A stretch of 64,000 bases of DNA, from positions 2,170,001 to 2,234,000 of the forward strand of contig NZ_CP107567.1 in NCBI RefSeq assembly GCF_025854275.1, in the 5' to 3' direction. The DNA comes from Streptomyces peucetius. Lineage in GTDB: Bacteria; Actinomycetota; Actinomycetes; Streptomycetales; Streptomycetaceae. The translations under genes were made by a program, and so were the position numbers. Under the pieces are notes generated by a model. That model saw only the letters and a list, made by a program, of their open reading frames with translations, was not told the DNA's origin and did no database searches. Shown here piece by piece: positions 35,324-44,665 of this stretch. The stretch's first letter is position 1, and every line of letters starts with the position of its first letter.

Positions 35324-36571
35324 ATGACAGCCCTGGCCATCGAGACCGCCGCACGGGACAAGGCTGTGGCGGACAACGACGGTACGGACGGCGCCGACGG
35401 TCCAAAGGACGCGGAGGGCGCGGAGCCCCCGGCGGGAGCCGGACGACCGGGCATCACGATCACCGCGGACGGCACGTACGGAGCACGCCTCGCCGGGACG
35501 GGCGACGCGCTGTTCCCCGAGCGCTGGACGCTCGACGGGCCCGAGCCGTACGCCGTTCCGCTGCCGCTCGACCAGCCGGAGGAGCCTGAGGCGCAGGTGC
35601 TGCCGCTCGCCGACGGCCGGGTCCTGATTTGCCGTCGCGTCGCGGAGCGGCACACCCTCTCACTGCTCTACCCGACCGGTCCCGCGACGGGCGAGGTGGC
35701 CCTCGGGGCCGTCACCGCCGAGGAGTTGACGCTGCTGCCGCCGTCGCCGGACGGCATCCGTGCCTACGCCCTGGCGCCCGGCGAGCGTTCGTCCTGCATC
35801 TGGCTGGTGGCGGGCGGCGCGGGCGGTCCCGAGCACATCGCGGACGTGACCGGGCACTGCTCGGGCGGCGCGTGGCTGGACCGTACGGGCCGACTGCTCG
35901 CACTCGACCGCAGGCAGCCGGACGGCGGGCCGGTGAAGACCGTCGCGGTCGATCTGGCGCGGGGCGGCGAGGTGACGCCGCTGCTGCAGATCACCGAGGA
36001 CAGCGACGACCGGCTGCTGCTCGCGGACGCCGACAGCGGTCTGCTGCTGGTCCGTTCGAACGCGCCGTGTCCCGGCCAGGACCTGCTCGGCTGGGGCGTG
36101 CTGGGCAGTGCGCGTCCGGTGCGGTTCCCGCGGAGCCTGCGCCTGCCGGACGCGCTGGTGACGCCGTTCGCCGTACAGCCGGGGCAGGTTCTGATGCCGG
36201 AGAGCTGTGCGGTGGCCCTGCGGATCGACGGCGCGGCGGGCAGCTGGCTGGGCGTATGGCGCCCCGACGAACGGACGCTGCATCACATGGCTTCGCCGCG
36301 AGGGTGGTTGACCGGGTCCGGGACATGGAGCCGGGACGGCGTGCTGCAACTTCCCTGCGCCACTGGGTCGATGCCCTGCCAAGTGGTGCGGACCCAGGCG
36401 CCGCCCCTTGCCGTTCCCTCTGCAGAAACCTATCCCCCTGGGTCGGCCACAGAACCGGCACAACCGGAAGCCGCAGGTGGGGAACCGTGCGAAGGTTCCG
36501 TCAGTCCTGTTGTGTGCAGGCCGGTTCCCTTGCAGCAGGCACCGCTCACCGGCCGCGACGCCCGTGGTTAG
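35324..36571 (+). CDS. Conserved Streptomyces hypothetical protein, propeller-like
   Basis: 415 residues from ATG 35324 with GGAGGTGAGG upstream. Repeating blocks such as VLPLADGRVLICRR, LSLLYPTG and LLLADADSGLLLVRS suggest a beta-propeller-like fold. No enzyme motif, signal peptide or membrane segment is seen; the N- and C-terminal 60 residues are low-complexity. Function unknown. It is divergent from the siderophore-binding lipoprotein. Confidence 0.7.
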   Translation: MTALAIETAARDKAVADNDGTDGADGPKDAEGAEPPAGAGRPGITITADGTYGARLAGTGDALFPERWTLDGPEPYAVPLPLDQPEEPEAQVLPLADGRVLICRRVAERHTLSLLYPTGPATGEVALGAVTAEELTLLPPSPDGIRAYALAPGERSSCIWLVAGGAGGPEHIADVTGHCSGGAWLDRTGRLLALDRRQPDGGPVKTVAVDLARGGEVTPLLQITEDSDDRLLLADADSGLLLVRSNAPCPGQDLLGWGVLGSARPVRFPRSLRLPDALVTPFAVQPGQVLMPESCAVALRIDGAAGSWLGVWRPDERTLHHMASPRGWLTGSGTWSRDGVLQLPCATGSMPCQVVRTQAPPLAVPSAETYPPGSATEPAQPEAAGGEPCEGSVSPVVCRPVPLQQAPLTGRDARG

Positions 36572-36667
36572 ACTCACGGGCCGGGGTGACCGGGCCACGG
36601 GTTCCACAGGTGCGGCCGGGCACCCTGCTACACACGTACGCAGCGATCACACGGGGTGACTTCCCAC

Positions 36668-36835
36668 ATGTCTGAAGCCCGAACCGACACGACCCACGAG
36701 CGCCCGCAGCCTGCGGCCGCCGGGCGGGGCGACGGCGGTGGTGCCGGAAAGCACCGGGGCGGTGCGGCGACGGAGGACGCGGCGACGCAGCCGCACGGCC
36801 GGCACCGTCGCCCGTCGGGTTCCGACGGGTCGTAA
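36668..36835 (+). CDS. Possible small basic/Gly-rich protein
   Basis: A 55-residue frame (MSEARTDTTHERPQPAAAGR...) behind GGGGTGA, in the 464-bp gap between the propeller-like gene and the sigma factor. Low-complexity, rich in Gly, Ala, Arg and His. No domain. The rest of the gap holds no other feature I can support. It could be noise in GC-rich DNA. Confidence 0.3.
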   Translation: MSEARTDTTHERPQPAAAGRGDGGGAGKHRGGAATEDAATQPHGRHRRPSGSDGS

Positions 36836-37035
36836 CGACCCTGCCGCCGCAGTCGAGCGGCGGAGCACGTCCGAGAGGGGCGGTCAGAGCCGGAACGGGC
36901 TCCGTCCGCCCCTCTTCCGTTGCGCGGGGCGCGGTCGGTGGCCGGGTTCGCGATTCGCGGTCACGCACCACTAAATTTTCGGGAGTACTGCACGGCCTGC
37001 CTTCTGTGACACCCCGCGAGCGAGGAGTGGGACCG

Positions 37036-37932
37036 ATGGACGAGAACGCAGCGCTGATCGACCGCTTCGAGGAGGACCGGGGTCGGCTGCGGGCCGTGGC
37101 CTACCGGATGCTCGGCTCGGTCAGCGAGGCCGAGGACGCGGTGCAGGAGACCTGGCTGCGCGTCAGTCGCGCCGACACCGGCAGTGTCGAGAACCTCAGC
37201 GGCTGGCTGACCACGGTGGTGTCCCGGATCTGCCTGAACATGCTGCGCAAGCGCGAGTCACGGCGTGAGGAACCGCTCGAGGTACGGGCGCCGCAGCCGG
37301 CCACCGGTCCCGAGGACGGGAGCGACCCCGAGCAGGAGGCGCTGCTGGCCGACTCGGTCGGCGTGGCGCTGCTGGTCGTGCTGGACACGCTGGCGCCGGC
37401 CGAACGGCTCGCGTTCGTCCTGCACGACCTGTTCGCCGTGCCGTTCGACGAGATCGGCCCGATGATCGAGCGTTCGCCGACCGCGGCGCGACAACTCGCG
37501 AGCCGCGCCCGCCGCCGGGTCAAGGGCGGCGCGGCCGCCCCGGCGCCGGACGCCGATCTGGCGCGGCGGCGCCGGGTCGTCGAAGCGTTCCTGACGGCGA
37601 CACGGGGCGGGGACTTCACCGCGCTGCTCTCCCTGCTCCACCCCGACGTGGTGCTGCGCGCCGACAAGGCGGTCGTCCCCAGCCCCGAACCGATCGTCGT
37701 CCACGGCGCCCGGCCGGTCGCCAAGGGCGCGATGGCCGCGATGGGGCGTGCCCGGTACACGGGCGTCGCGCTGGTGGACGGCACGGTCGGCCTCGTGATG
37801 GCGCCGCAGGGCCGGCTGTCGGTGGCGCTGACCTTCGCCGTCGCCGCCGATGGATCGATCACCGGCATCGAGGTCATCGCGGAGCGGGAGCGGCTGGCGG
37901 AGCTGGAGGTGGCGGAGCTGGGCGACGCGTGA
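37036..37932 (+). CDS. ECF sigma factor with SnoaL-like C-terminus (SigJ-like)
   Basis: 298 residues. Region 2 (DRFEEDRGRLRAVAYRMLGS, EDAVQETWLRV) and region 4 (LDTLAPAERLAFVLHDLF, FDEIGPMIERSPTAARQLAS) are clear. A C-terminal SnoaL-type domain (about 185-290) replaces an anti-sigma partner, as in group ECF41/SigJ. ATG 37036 follows GAGGAG. No anti-sigma gene is adjacent, fitting autonomous control by the C-terminal domain. Confidence 0.9.
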   Translation: MDENAALIDRFEEDRGRLRAVAYRMLGSVSEAEDAVQETWLRVSRADTGSVENLSGWLTTVVSRICLNMLRKRESRREEPLEVRAPQPATGPEDGSDPEQEALLADSVGVALLVVLDTLAPAERLAFVLHDLFAVPFDEIGPMIERSPTAARQLASRARRRVKGGAAAPAPDADLARRRRVVEAFLTATRGGDFTALLSLLHPDVVLRADKAVVPSPEPIVVHGARPVAKGAMAAMGRARYTGVALVDGTVGLVMAPQGRLSVALTFAVAADGSITGIEVIAERERLAELEVAELGDA

Positions 37933-37934
37933 GC

Positions 37935-38157
37935 CGGGCGGGGTGGGGCGGGTCCGCTGCGCGGGGCCGTTTCCCCACCCCGCCCCTTCCCGAAACCGGG
38001 CTCCGCCCGGACCCGGTACCGCGCTTCGCGCGGTGTCCTCAATCGCCGGACGGACTGCACAGCAGCCCCGCCGACGATTGAGGCGCGGGGGTCCGGGGGA
38101 GGAGCCCCCGGTTGGGAAGGGGCGGGGTGGGGTGGGGGGGAACGGTCCCGCAGGGCT
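37935..38157. repeat. Composite GC-rich palindromic intergenic repeat
   Basis: Lies between the convergent sigma-factor and SDR genes. It carries CCCTTCCCGAAACCGGGCTC (about 37984) with some 38 bases identical to the copy near 54.36 kb, GTCCTCAATCGCCGGACGG facing CCGACGATTGAGGCGC, CCGCGCTTCGCGCGG, and GGAAGGGGCGGGGTGGGG at the far end. Same family as the 6.2, 13.8, 31.0 and 54.5 kb copies; probably a bidirectional terminator. Confidence 0.8.
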
Positions 38158-38159
38158 GG

Positions 38160-39104
38160 CTAGCCCCGGCGCAGTGTCAGGATCTCCGGTGATGCGAACG
38201 TCTCGCCCCGCGGGCGGCCCGCGAAGTACGGGGTCAGCGTCTCGTCCAGTTCGGCGTACGTGAAGGCGTCCTTCGCCGTGTCGTACTTCGCCGCCACCCG
38301 CGGGCGTTCCATCACCGCCACCATGCCGCCGTGGACGACCAGCAGGCGGCCGTTGACGCCGGCCGCCGCCGGGGAGGCGAGGTAGCCGACGAGGGGGGCC
38401 ACGTGTTCCGGGGAGAGCGGGTCGACGGTGCCGTCCTGCGGCGGTGGGGCGCCCTGGAAGACGTCCTCCGTCATCCTGGTCCGCGCCCGTGGGCAGATGA
38501 CGTTCGCCGTCACGCCGTACTTGGCCAGGGCCGACGCCGTGGACGTCGTCAGGCCGACGATCCCGCCTTTGGCCGCCGCGTAGTTCGGCTGGCCGGCCGA
38601 GCCCGCGAGGAACGCCTCGGAGGAGGTGTTGACGATCCGGCCGTACACCGGCCCGGCGCCCGACGCCTTGGCGCGCATGCGCCAGTGCTCCGCGGCGAAG
38701 CGGGTGGTGTTGAAGTGGCCTTTGAGGTGGACCCGGATCACCGCGTCCCACTCGTCCTCGCTCATCGAGAAGACCATCCGGTCGCGCAGGATGCCCGCGT
38801 TGTTGACGAGGACGTCCAGCTTGCCGTACTCGCGTACCGCCAGGTCGACCAGGGCGCGGGCCGTCTCGAAGTCGGCGACGTCGCCGAGGTGGGCGGTCGC
38901 GCGGCCGCCCACCGCGCGGATCTCCTCGGCGACGGACTCGGCGGGTGCGGCGGATGACCCGCCCGTGCCGTCGCGCCCAGGCTGCCCGTAGTCGTTGACG
39001 ACGACGGCCGCGCCGAGCCGGGCGAGTTCCAGGGCCTCGGCCCGGCCGAGACCGCGACCCGCGCCCGTGACGATCGCGCTCAGGCCGGCGAGGGGAAGGG
39101 ACAT
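38160..39104 (-). CDS. SDR dehydrogenase (17beta-HSD4/FabG-like)
   Basis: 314 residues: cofactor motif TGAGRGLG (13-20), NNAG (101-104), catalytic S162, Y175, K179 (NYAAAK). The extended VVVNDYGQPGRDGTGG loop after strand 2 is typical of peroxisomal multifunctional enzyme-type (3R)-hydroxyacyl-CoA dehydrogenases. With the MaoC hydratase in the same operon it could carry out hydration and dehydrogenation of an acyl-CoA. ATG 39104, 11 bp after the ADH stop. Confidence 0.85.
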   Translation of the reverse strand: MSLPLAGLSAIVTGAGRGLGRAEALELARLGAAVVVNDYGQPGRDGTGGSSAAPAESVAEEIRAVGGRATAHLGDVADFETARALVDLAVREYGKLDVLVNNAGILRDRMVFSMSEDEWDAVIRVHLKGHFNTTRFAAEHWRMRAKASGAGPVYGRIVNTSSEAFLAGSAGQPNYAAAKGGIVGLTTSTASALAKYGVTANVICPRARTRMTEDVFQGAPPPQDGTVDPLSPEHVAPLVGYLASPAAAGVNGRLLVVHGGMVAVMERPRVAAKYDTAKDAFTYAELDETLTPYFAGRPRGETFASPEILTLRRG

Positions 39105-39115
39105 GGCGGGGCTCC

Positions 39116-40192
39116 TCACAGCTCGACGCAGGTACGCAGGGCCTCGCCGCTGCGCATCTGGGCGACCGCGTCGTTGATGCCGGCGAGCGGTACGCGGTGG
39201 GTGATGAGGCCGGCCAGGTCGATGCGGCCGGCCCGCCACAGGGCTGTGGCGCGCTCGTAGGAGCGCAGCACGTCCCCGCCGCCGTACATGGACGGCAGGA
39301 TGCGCTTCTCGTCGAAGAACAGCTCGAACATGTTGAGTTGCAGGTGGTCGTCCATGGCTCCGGCGCCGACGACGCACAGTGTCCCGCCGCGCCGGGTCGT
39401 CTCGTAGGCGGTGCGGGCCGTCGCCGACCTGCCGACGACCTCGAAGACGTAGTCGAAGCCCTCCCCCGCGGTGATCCGCTGCTTCGTGTCGGCGAGCCCG
39501 TCCGGAGACACCGCCTCCGTCGCGCCGAACCGCAGTGCCGCCTCCCGCCTGGACTCGACCGGGTCGACGGCGACGATCTGCGCCGCACCCCGGACCTTCG
39601 CGCCCTGGATCGCGGAGATGCCGACGCCGCCGCAGCCGATGACGGCGACCGACGAACCGGTCTCGACCTCGGCGGTGTTGATCGCCGCGCCGAGGCCGGT
39701 GGTCACGCCGCAGCCGATGAGGGCGGCGATGTCGAAGGGCACGTCGTCGGGTATGGGCACGGCGCAGCCGGCGTCGACGACGACCTCCTCGGTGAAGGTG
39801 CCGGTTCCGGCGAAGCCGAAGACGTCGCCGCCCTGCCTGCGGAAGTTGGGGGTGCCGGCGTTCATGAAGCCGGCGAGGCACAGATGGCTCTGGCCGCGCC
39901 GGCAGGCGGGGCAGCCGCCGCACGCGGGCAGCCAGCACATCAGCACCCGGTCGCCGGGGGCGAGGCCGGTGACGCCGTCGCCGGCCTCGAGGATCTCGCC
40001 GGCGCCCTCGTGGCCGGGGACGAAGGGCGCGGGCTGGGGAAGTACGCCGTTCATCGCGGAGAGGTCGGAGTGGCACAGTCCGGTGGCCCGGATCCGTATC
40101 CGCACCTTGCCCGGGCCGAAGCCCACCGCCTCGACGTCGTCGTGGACTTCGAGCTTGCCCTGGCCGATCTCGTGCACTACGGCTGCGCGCAT
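39116..40192 (-). CDS. Zinc-dependent alcohol dehydrogenase (MDR)
   Basis: 358 residues. Catalytic zinc ligands C40 and H61 with E62; structural zinc Cys91, Cys94, Cys97 and Cys105; nucleotide motif VAVIGCGGVG. Class III-like layout (GHEGAG, TGLGAAINTAEVE) suggests NAD-dependent oxidation of a primary alcohol or thiol adduct. Middle gene of the MaoC/ADH/SDR operon under the KstR-like operator. The precise substrate is unknown. Confidence 0.85.
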   Translation of the reverse strand: MRAAVVHEIGQGKLEVHDDVEAVGFGPGKVRIRIRATGLCHSDLSAMNGVLPQPAPFVPGHEGAGEILEAGDGVTGLAPGDRVLMCWLPACGGCPACRRGQSHLCLAGFMNAGTPNFRRQGGDVFGFAGTGTFTEEVVVDAGCAVPIPDDVPFDIAALIGCGVTTGLGAAINTAEVETGSSVAVIGCGGVGISAIQGAKVRGAAQIVAVDPVESRREAALRFGATEAVSPDGLADTKQRITAGEGFDYVFEVVGRSATARTAYETTRRGGTLCVVGAGAMDDHLQLNMFELFFDEKRILPSMYGGGDVLRSYERATALWRAGRIDLAGLITHRVPLAGINDAVAQMRSGEALRTCVEL

Positions 40193-40214
40193 GACACGTC
40201 CCTTCAGCAGGCTG

Positions 40215-41072
40215 TCACAGGGTCTCTACGAGGGTGTCGGCGAGGACCGGGGCGTCGTCCCGTTCGACGGCGGCCACCGTCACCCGCACGCGGCCGTCGT
40301 CGCCCCGCCACATGCGGATGCGGAGGGTCTCGCCGGGTAGGACCACGCCCGCGAAGCGTGCGGTGTACGAGCGGACACGGGTGACGTCTCCGTCGAGGAG
40401 CGTGTCGACGACCGCCTTGAGGGTCATGCCGTAGGTGCACAGGCCGTGCAGGATCGGGCGGTCGAAGCCGGCGAGTTTCGCGGACTCGGGGTCGGCGTGC
40501 AGCGGGTTCCAGTCGCCGGAGAGCCGGTAGAGGAGGGCCGCGTCCTCGCGGACGGCGCGCTCGACGGTCCGGTCCGGTGTCCGCTCCGGGGGCGCCGTCC
40601 GCGTGGAGGGGCCGCGTTCGCCGCCGAAGCCGCCTTCGCCGCGTACGAAGATCTGGGAGTCGTTGGTCCACAGCGGCCCGTCGTCGTCGGCCGCCTCGGT
40701 GCGCAGGACGAGGATCGCGGCCTTGCCCTTGTCGTACACGGCGGCGACGCGCGTGGTGGAGGTGGCCGTGCCCTTGACGGGGATCGGGCGGTGCAGCTCG
40801 ACCCGCTGGCTGCCGTGGAGGACGGCGGCGAGGTCGAAGTCGAGGCCGGGCACGGAGAGGGCGCCCACCACGCCCGTGCCCGCTCCGGCGACGGTGGCGA
40901 AGCTCGGCAGCACGTGCAGCCGGGATTCGAGGGTGTAGCGCAGTTCGTCGGGGTCGGTGGCGGGACGCCCGGCGCCGACGCCGAGGTGGTAGAGCTGGAT
41001 GTCCTTGTGGTCCCAGGTGATGGTGGTGGAGCGGGGCTCCGCGGCGACGGCCCTTGCGGCATCGATGGGCAT
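40215..41072 (-). CDS. MaoC-family 2-enoyl-CoA hydratase (Rv3538-like)
   Basis: 285 residues with two hot-dog domains. The second carries the hydratase motif YRLSGDWNPLHADP (catalytic D187, H192) followed by ILHGLCTYG. The start MPID, the segment IQLYHLGVGAG and RGEGGFGG agree with my memory of M. tuberculosis Rv3538, a KstR-controlled enoyl-CoA hydratase of steroid side-chain breakdown. First gene of the operon; the KstR-like operator is about 98 bp upstream. Start ATG 41072. Confidence 0.88.
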   Translation of the reverse strand: MPIDAARAVAAEPRSTTITWDHKDIQLYHLGVGAGRPATDPDELRYTLESRLHVLPSFATVAGAGTGVVGALSVPGLDFDLAAVLHGSQRVELHRPIPVKGTATSTTRVAAVYDKGKAAILVLRTEAADDDGPLWTNDSQIFVRGEGGFGGERGPSTRTAPPERTPDRTVERAVREDAALLYRLSGDWNPLHADPESAKLAGFDRPILHGLCTYGMTLKAVVDTLLDGDVTRVRSYTARFAGVVLPGETLRIRMWRGDDGRVRVTVAAVERDDAPVLADTLVETL

Positions 41073-41169
41073 GGGGCTGCTGCTCCTCGAGGAGTGGAAG
41101 ACCTCGGCGCGGTCGTCCGCACCGTCGGCCGCACCGAGGTCGTACGGGACCGGCCGGGCGAGCCCGTTC

Positions 41170-41183
41170 TAGAACGCGTTCTA
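41170..41183. promoter_or_regulatory. KstR-like operator, MaoC/ADH/SDR operon
   Basis: TAGAACGCGTTCTA fits the KstR motif TnnAACnnGTTnnA at every fixed position, and is a perfect palindrome extending to CTAGAACGCGTTCTAG (41169-41184). It lies in the 281-bp gap between the MaoC gene (start 41072) and the divergent histidine kinase (41354). The rest of the gap shows no other feature. Confidence 0.75.
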
Positions 41184-41353
41184 GGCCGATGGGCTCCTGT
41201 ATAGCGCGGCCCCCGGCAGTTGTGAAGACGGCTGACGGTATGTCAGGCAGCGCCCCCGGGCCGCCGCGCGGGCTCCGCCCGGGACATTTGTCACCGGCAG
41301 GTCCGTACGGACGGATCTGCCGGGTGCCCCTGCCCGGTCCGTAGCGTCGGGCC

Positions 41354-42484
41354 ATGAACAGCTCCAGGACGCTTTCCAGGACGCCCCAGAGCGGCCGGCC
41401 CATGGCGGCCGGCCCGCCGACCGGGTTCACGATGCTGCCGTGGCTGCTGATGGGCCTGGGCGCCGTCGCCAACCTGCTCAAGGGAGAGACGCCCAACCCC
41501 TGGGTCGGCGGACTCGGGGTGCTGGTCTTCAACTCCCTCTACATCGCCGTCGTCTTCCGCGCCTTCGACGACACCAGACGCGACGCGGCCCCGACCCGCT
41601 GGGCCCTGGCGGCGCTCGCGGCGATCACCTTCGCCCTCGCCGCCGGCTACGGCGGCAACTGGCTGCTCTTCTTCCCCCTCCTCGGCCTGGCCGTCGGCGC
41701 GGCCCTGCGCGGCCCGCTGCTCGGGTGGGTGGTGGTCCCGCTGTGCCTCGCCGCGGGGGCCGTCGCCGCCTGGCGGGACGGCTGGGACGCGATCGGCGTC
41801 GTGTACGGCACGTTCATCTCGTCGATGGTCACCGCCGCCGTACTGGCGCTCTCCGACACGGTCAGGGAACTGCGCGCCACCCGCGCGGAGCTGGCGCGCA
41901 GCGCCGTCGAGCAGGAACGGCTGCGCTTCTCCCGCGACCTGCACGACCTGCTGGGCCACACCCTGTCGGTGATCGTGGTCAAGGCGGAGGCCGCCCGCCG
42001 GCTCGGCGGGCGCGACATGACGGAGGCGCTGACCCAGATCCGTGACATCGAGGCGGTGGGCCGCCATGCCCTCACCGAGATCCGCGAGGCCGTCACCGGC
42101 TACCGCGAGGGCAGTCTGACCGCCGAGCTCGGCCGGGCCCGCGACACCCTGACGACGACCGGGGTCGAACCGGTGGTGCGCCTGTCCGGTCCGCTGCTGG
42201 AACCGGAGGCGGAAGCGCTGCTCACGTGGGTGGTGCGGGAGTCGGTGACCAACGTCGTACGCCACGCCGGGGCGTCGCACTGCGAGATCGCCCTGACCGG
42301 CACCACCGAACACGTCCGTCTCACTGTCACGGACGACGGGCGCGGTCCCGGCCCCTCCGACGTGCCCGGCAGCGGTCTGCGGGGCCTCGCGGAACGGCTG
42401 GCCGCGGCGGGCGGCACGCTCGCGTCGGGCCCGTGCCCGCAGGGCGGGTTCCGGGTGACGGCCGAACTGCCGGTCCGGTCGTAA
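41354..42484 (+). CDS. Sensor histidine kinase (DesK/NarX-like)
   Basis: 376 residues. Four to six membrane segments fill residues 26-168, then a HisKA_3 dimerisation domain with phospho-acceptor H197 in SRDLHDLLGH and a HATPase with N-box ESVTNVVRHAG and G-box TDDGRGPGP. It senses a membrane or thermal signal and phosphorylates the response regulator encoded 9 bp downstream. Confidence 0.92.
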   Translation: MNSSRTLSRTPQSGRPMAAGPPTGFTMLPWLLMGLGAVANLLKGETPNPWVGGLGVLVFNSLYIAVVFRAFDDTRRDAAPTRWALAALAAITFALAAGYGGNWLLFFPLLGLAVGAALRGPLLGWVVVPLCLAAGAVAAWRDGWDAIGVVYGTFISSMVTAAVLALSDTVRELRATRAELARSAVEQERLRFSRDLHDLLGHTLSVIVVKAEAARRLGGRDMTEALTQIRDIEAVGRHALTEIREAVTGYREGSLTAELGRARDTLTTTGVEPVVRLSGPLLEPEAEALLTWVVRESVTNVVRHAGASHCEIALTGTTEHVRLTVTDDGRGPGPSDVPGSGLRGLAERLAAAGGTLASGPCPQGGFRVTAELPVRS

Positions 42485-42493
42485 CCTGAGCCC

Positions 42494-43135
42494 ATGGACG
42501 AGATGCCCCGCGAGCACAGACCCGCCGCGTCGGTACGGGTGCTGCTCGCTGAGGACCAGGGCATGATGCGCGGCGCGCTCGCGCTGCTGCTGGGGATGGA
42601 GCCGGACATCGACGTCGTCGCGCAGGTGGGGCGCGGCGACACGATCGTGGAGGCGGCGCTCACGTCCCGGCCGGACGTGGCCCTGCTGGACATCGAGCTG
42701 CCGGGCCGCAGCGGCCTGGACGCCGCCGCCGACCTGGCGCGGGAGGTCCCGGACTGCCGGGTGCTGATCCTCACCACCTTCGGCCGGCCCGGCTATCTGC
42801 GGCGGGCCATGGAGGCGGGGGCGGCCGGCTTCCTCGTCAAGGACGGGCCGGTGGAGGAACTGGCGCAGGCGATCCGGCGGGTGCTGACGGGCGAGACGGT
42901 CATCGATCCGGCGCTCGCGGCCGCGGCGCTCGGCGCCGGCCCGGACCCGCTCACCGCCAGGGAACGGGACGTCCTGAACGCGTCGGTGGACGGGGCGACG
43001 GTCGCCGACATCGCGGCGGCGCTGCGTCTGTCGGAGTCGACCGTACGGAACTATCTGTCGTCGGCGATCGGCAAGACCGGCACCCGCAACCGCATGGAGG
43101 CGATGCGGGTGGCCCGCCGGCAGGGCTGGCTGTAG
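42494..43135 (+). CDS. NarL/LuxR-family response regulator (DesR-like)
   Basis: 213 residues. The receiver domain has acidic ED (20-21), phosphoacceptor D66 (LLDIELPG), and K at 119 (LVKDGP). A LuxR-type helix-turn-helix (LTARERDVL, VADIAAALRLSESTVRNYLSSAIGK split here) binds DNA. It is the cognate partner of the preceding kinase. The convergent exporter may be its target, by position only. Confidence 0.92.
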   Translation: MDEMPREHRPAASVRVLLAEDQGMMRGALALLLGMEPDIDVVAQVGRGDTIVEAALTSRPDVALLDIELPGRSGLDAAADLAREVPDCRVLILTTFGRPGYLRRAMEAGAAGFLVKDGPVEELAQAIRRVLTGETVIDPALAAAALGAGPDPLTARERDVLNASVDGATVADIAAALRLSESTVRNYLSSAIGKTGTRNRMEAMRVARRQGWL

Positions 43136-43156
43136 CCCGGTCCGCGGAGAGCGGCC

Positions 43157-44602
43157 CTACGCCCGGTCCGCCGCGGGACGCGGCAGCCACAGCAGCATCA
43201 GCACCGCGGCGGCGAGCAGCACCCCCGTGCCGGTACGGAACGCCAGCGCGTAACCGGCCGTCAGCGACTCGGGGTCGGTGGCGCCGCCGGAGCGGGAGGC
43301 CGCGACCGTGGAGAGGATCGCCAGGCCCAGCGCACCGCCCATCGTCCGCGAGGTGTTGATCAGGCCGGACACCAGGCCCGCGTCGTCGGGCGCAGCACCG
43401 GAGGTCGCGAGCGAGGCGAGCGGGGTGGCGACCAGGCCGATGCCGGCCATCATCAGTACGCCGGGGCCGGCGATCGCCGTCAGGTACTCGCCGTTGGCGT
43501 CCATCGCCGACTGCCAGCCGAAGCCGGTGGCGGCGATCAGCGCACCGAGGACGGCGACGTTACGGGCGCCGCCCCTGGCCATCAGCGGCGGCGCGAGCTT
43601 GGAGCCGACGATGACGCTCACCGAGCTGGGGATCAGGGCGAGCCCGGCCTCGAGCGGCGTGTAGCCGAGGACGTTCTGGGCGTAGACGGTCATGAAGAAC
43701 CACATGGCGAACGCGGCGGAACCGGTCACCAGCATGGCCACGTTGGCGGCGGAGACCGCCCGCGAGCGGAACACCTTGAGCGGCATGAGCGGAGCCTTCG
43801 CCCGGGCCTCCACCGCCAGGAACGCACCGAGCAGCGCGAGCCCGCCGAGCAGCGGCAGCAGGGTCACGGCCTCGCCCCACCCCGACTCCTCCGTCTGCAC
43901 GATGCCGTACGCGACAGCAGCCAGACCGCCGGTCGCGAGGACCGCGCCGGGCAGGTCGAGCCTGCGGCTCTTGCCGGTACGGCTCTCGGTCAGCCACACG
44001 ACGGCGGCCGCCAGCACCAGCACGCCCACGGGGACGTTGATCAGGAGCACCCAGCGCCAGGACAGCAGGTCGGTCAGCACACCGCCGACGAGCCCGCCGG
44101 CCGCGCCTCCCGCCGCGCCGACGGCCGCCCAGGTGGCGATCGCCCGGGTACGGGCGGGGCCCGGCGGCACGGCCGCGGTGATGATGGTCAGCGTGGCGGG
44201 CGCCAGCACGGCCGCGCCGAGCCCCTGCGCACCGCGGGCCGCCAGCAACTGCCAGCCCTCCTGCGCCAGTCCGCCCGCGACGGACGCGGCGGTGAACAGG
44301 CTCAGCCCGACCAGGAACATCCGCTTGCGGCCGAACATGTCGGCCGCCCGGCCGCCGAGGAGCATGAATCCGGCGAACGCGATCGAGTACGCGTTCAGCA
44401 CCCACTGCAGCCCGGTCGGCGACAGCGCCAGGTCCGCACGCATCGACGGCAGCGCTACATTGACGACGGACACGTCGAGCACGACGAGGAACTGCCCGGC
44501 GCACGCGGCGGCGATCACCGCCCAGGTGCGCGGGGACGGCATGGCGGAAGCGGGCCGGACGGGCTCTTGTGTCTTCGATGCGGGACGGACCATGGGCGTC
44601 AT
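43157..44602 (-). CDS. EmrB/QacA-type MFS exporter (DHA2)
   Basis: 481 residues, about 14 membrane segments. Segment 1 has DVSVVNVALPSM; motif A reads GGRAADMFGRKRMF; motif C-like GLGAAVLAPATLTII. A proton-driven drug or metabolite exporter. A Pro-rich, hydrophilic N-terminus of 25 residues precedes the first segment. Convergent with the two-component system, which might sense its substrate. Confidence 0.9.
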   Translation of the reverse strand: MTPMVRPASKTQEPVRPASAMPSPRTWAVIAAACAGQFLVVLDVSVVNVALPSMRADLALSPTGLQWVLNAYSIAFAGFMLLGGRAADMFGRKRMFLVGLSLFTAASVAGGLAQEGWQLLAARGAQGLGAAVLAPATLTIITAAVPPGPARTRAIATWAAVGAAGGAAGGLVGGVLTDLLSWRWVLLINVPVGVLVLAAAVVWLTESRTGKSRRLDLPGAVLATGGLAAVAYGIVQTEESGWGEAVTLLPLLGGLALLGAFLAVEARAKAPLMPLKVFRSRAVSAANVAMLVTGSAAFAMWFFMTVYAQNVLGYTPLEAGLALIPSSVSVIVGSKLAPPLMARGGARNVAVLGALIAATGFGWQSAMDANGEYLTAIAGPGVLMMAGIGLVATPLASLATSGAAPDDAGLVSGLINTSRTMGGALGLAILSTVAASRSGGATDPESLTAGYALAFRTGTGVLLAAAVLMLLWLPRPAADRA

Positions 44603-44665
44603 GGTCGCAGGCCGGGGGCGGTCCGTACATGCTGATTTCGACGTAGCCCGCCGGGACCGCGGGTC

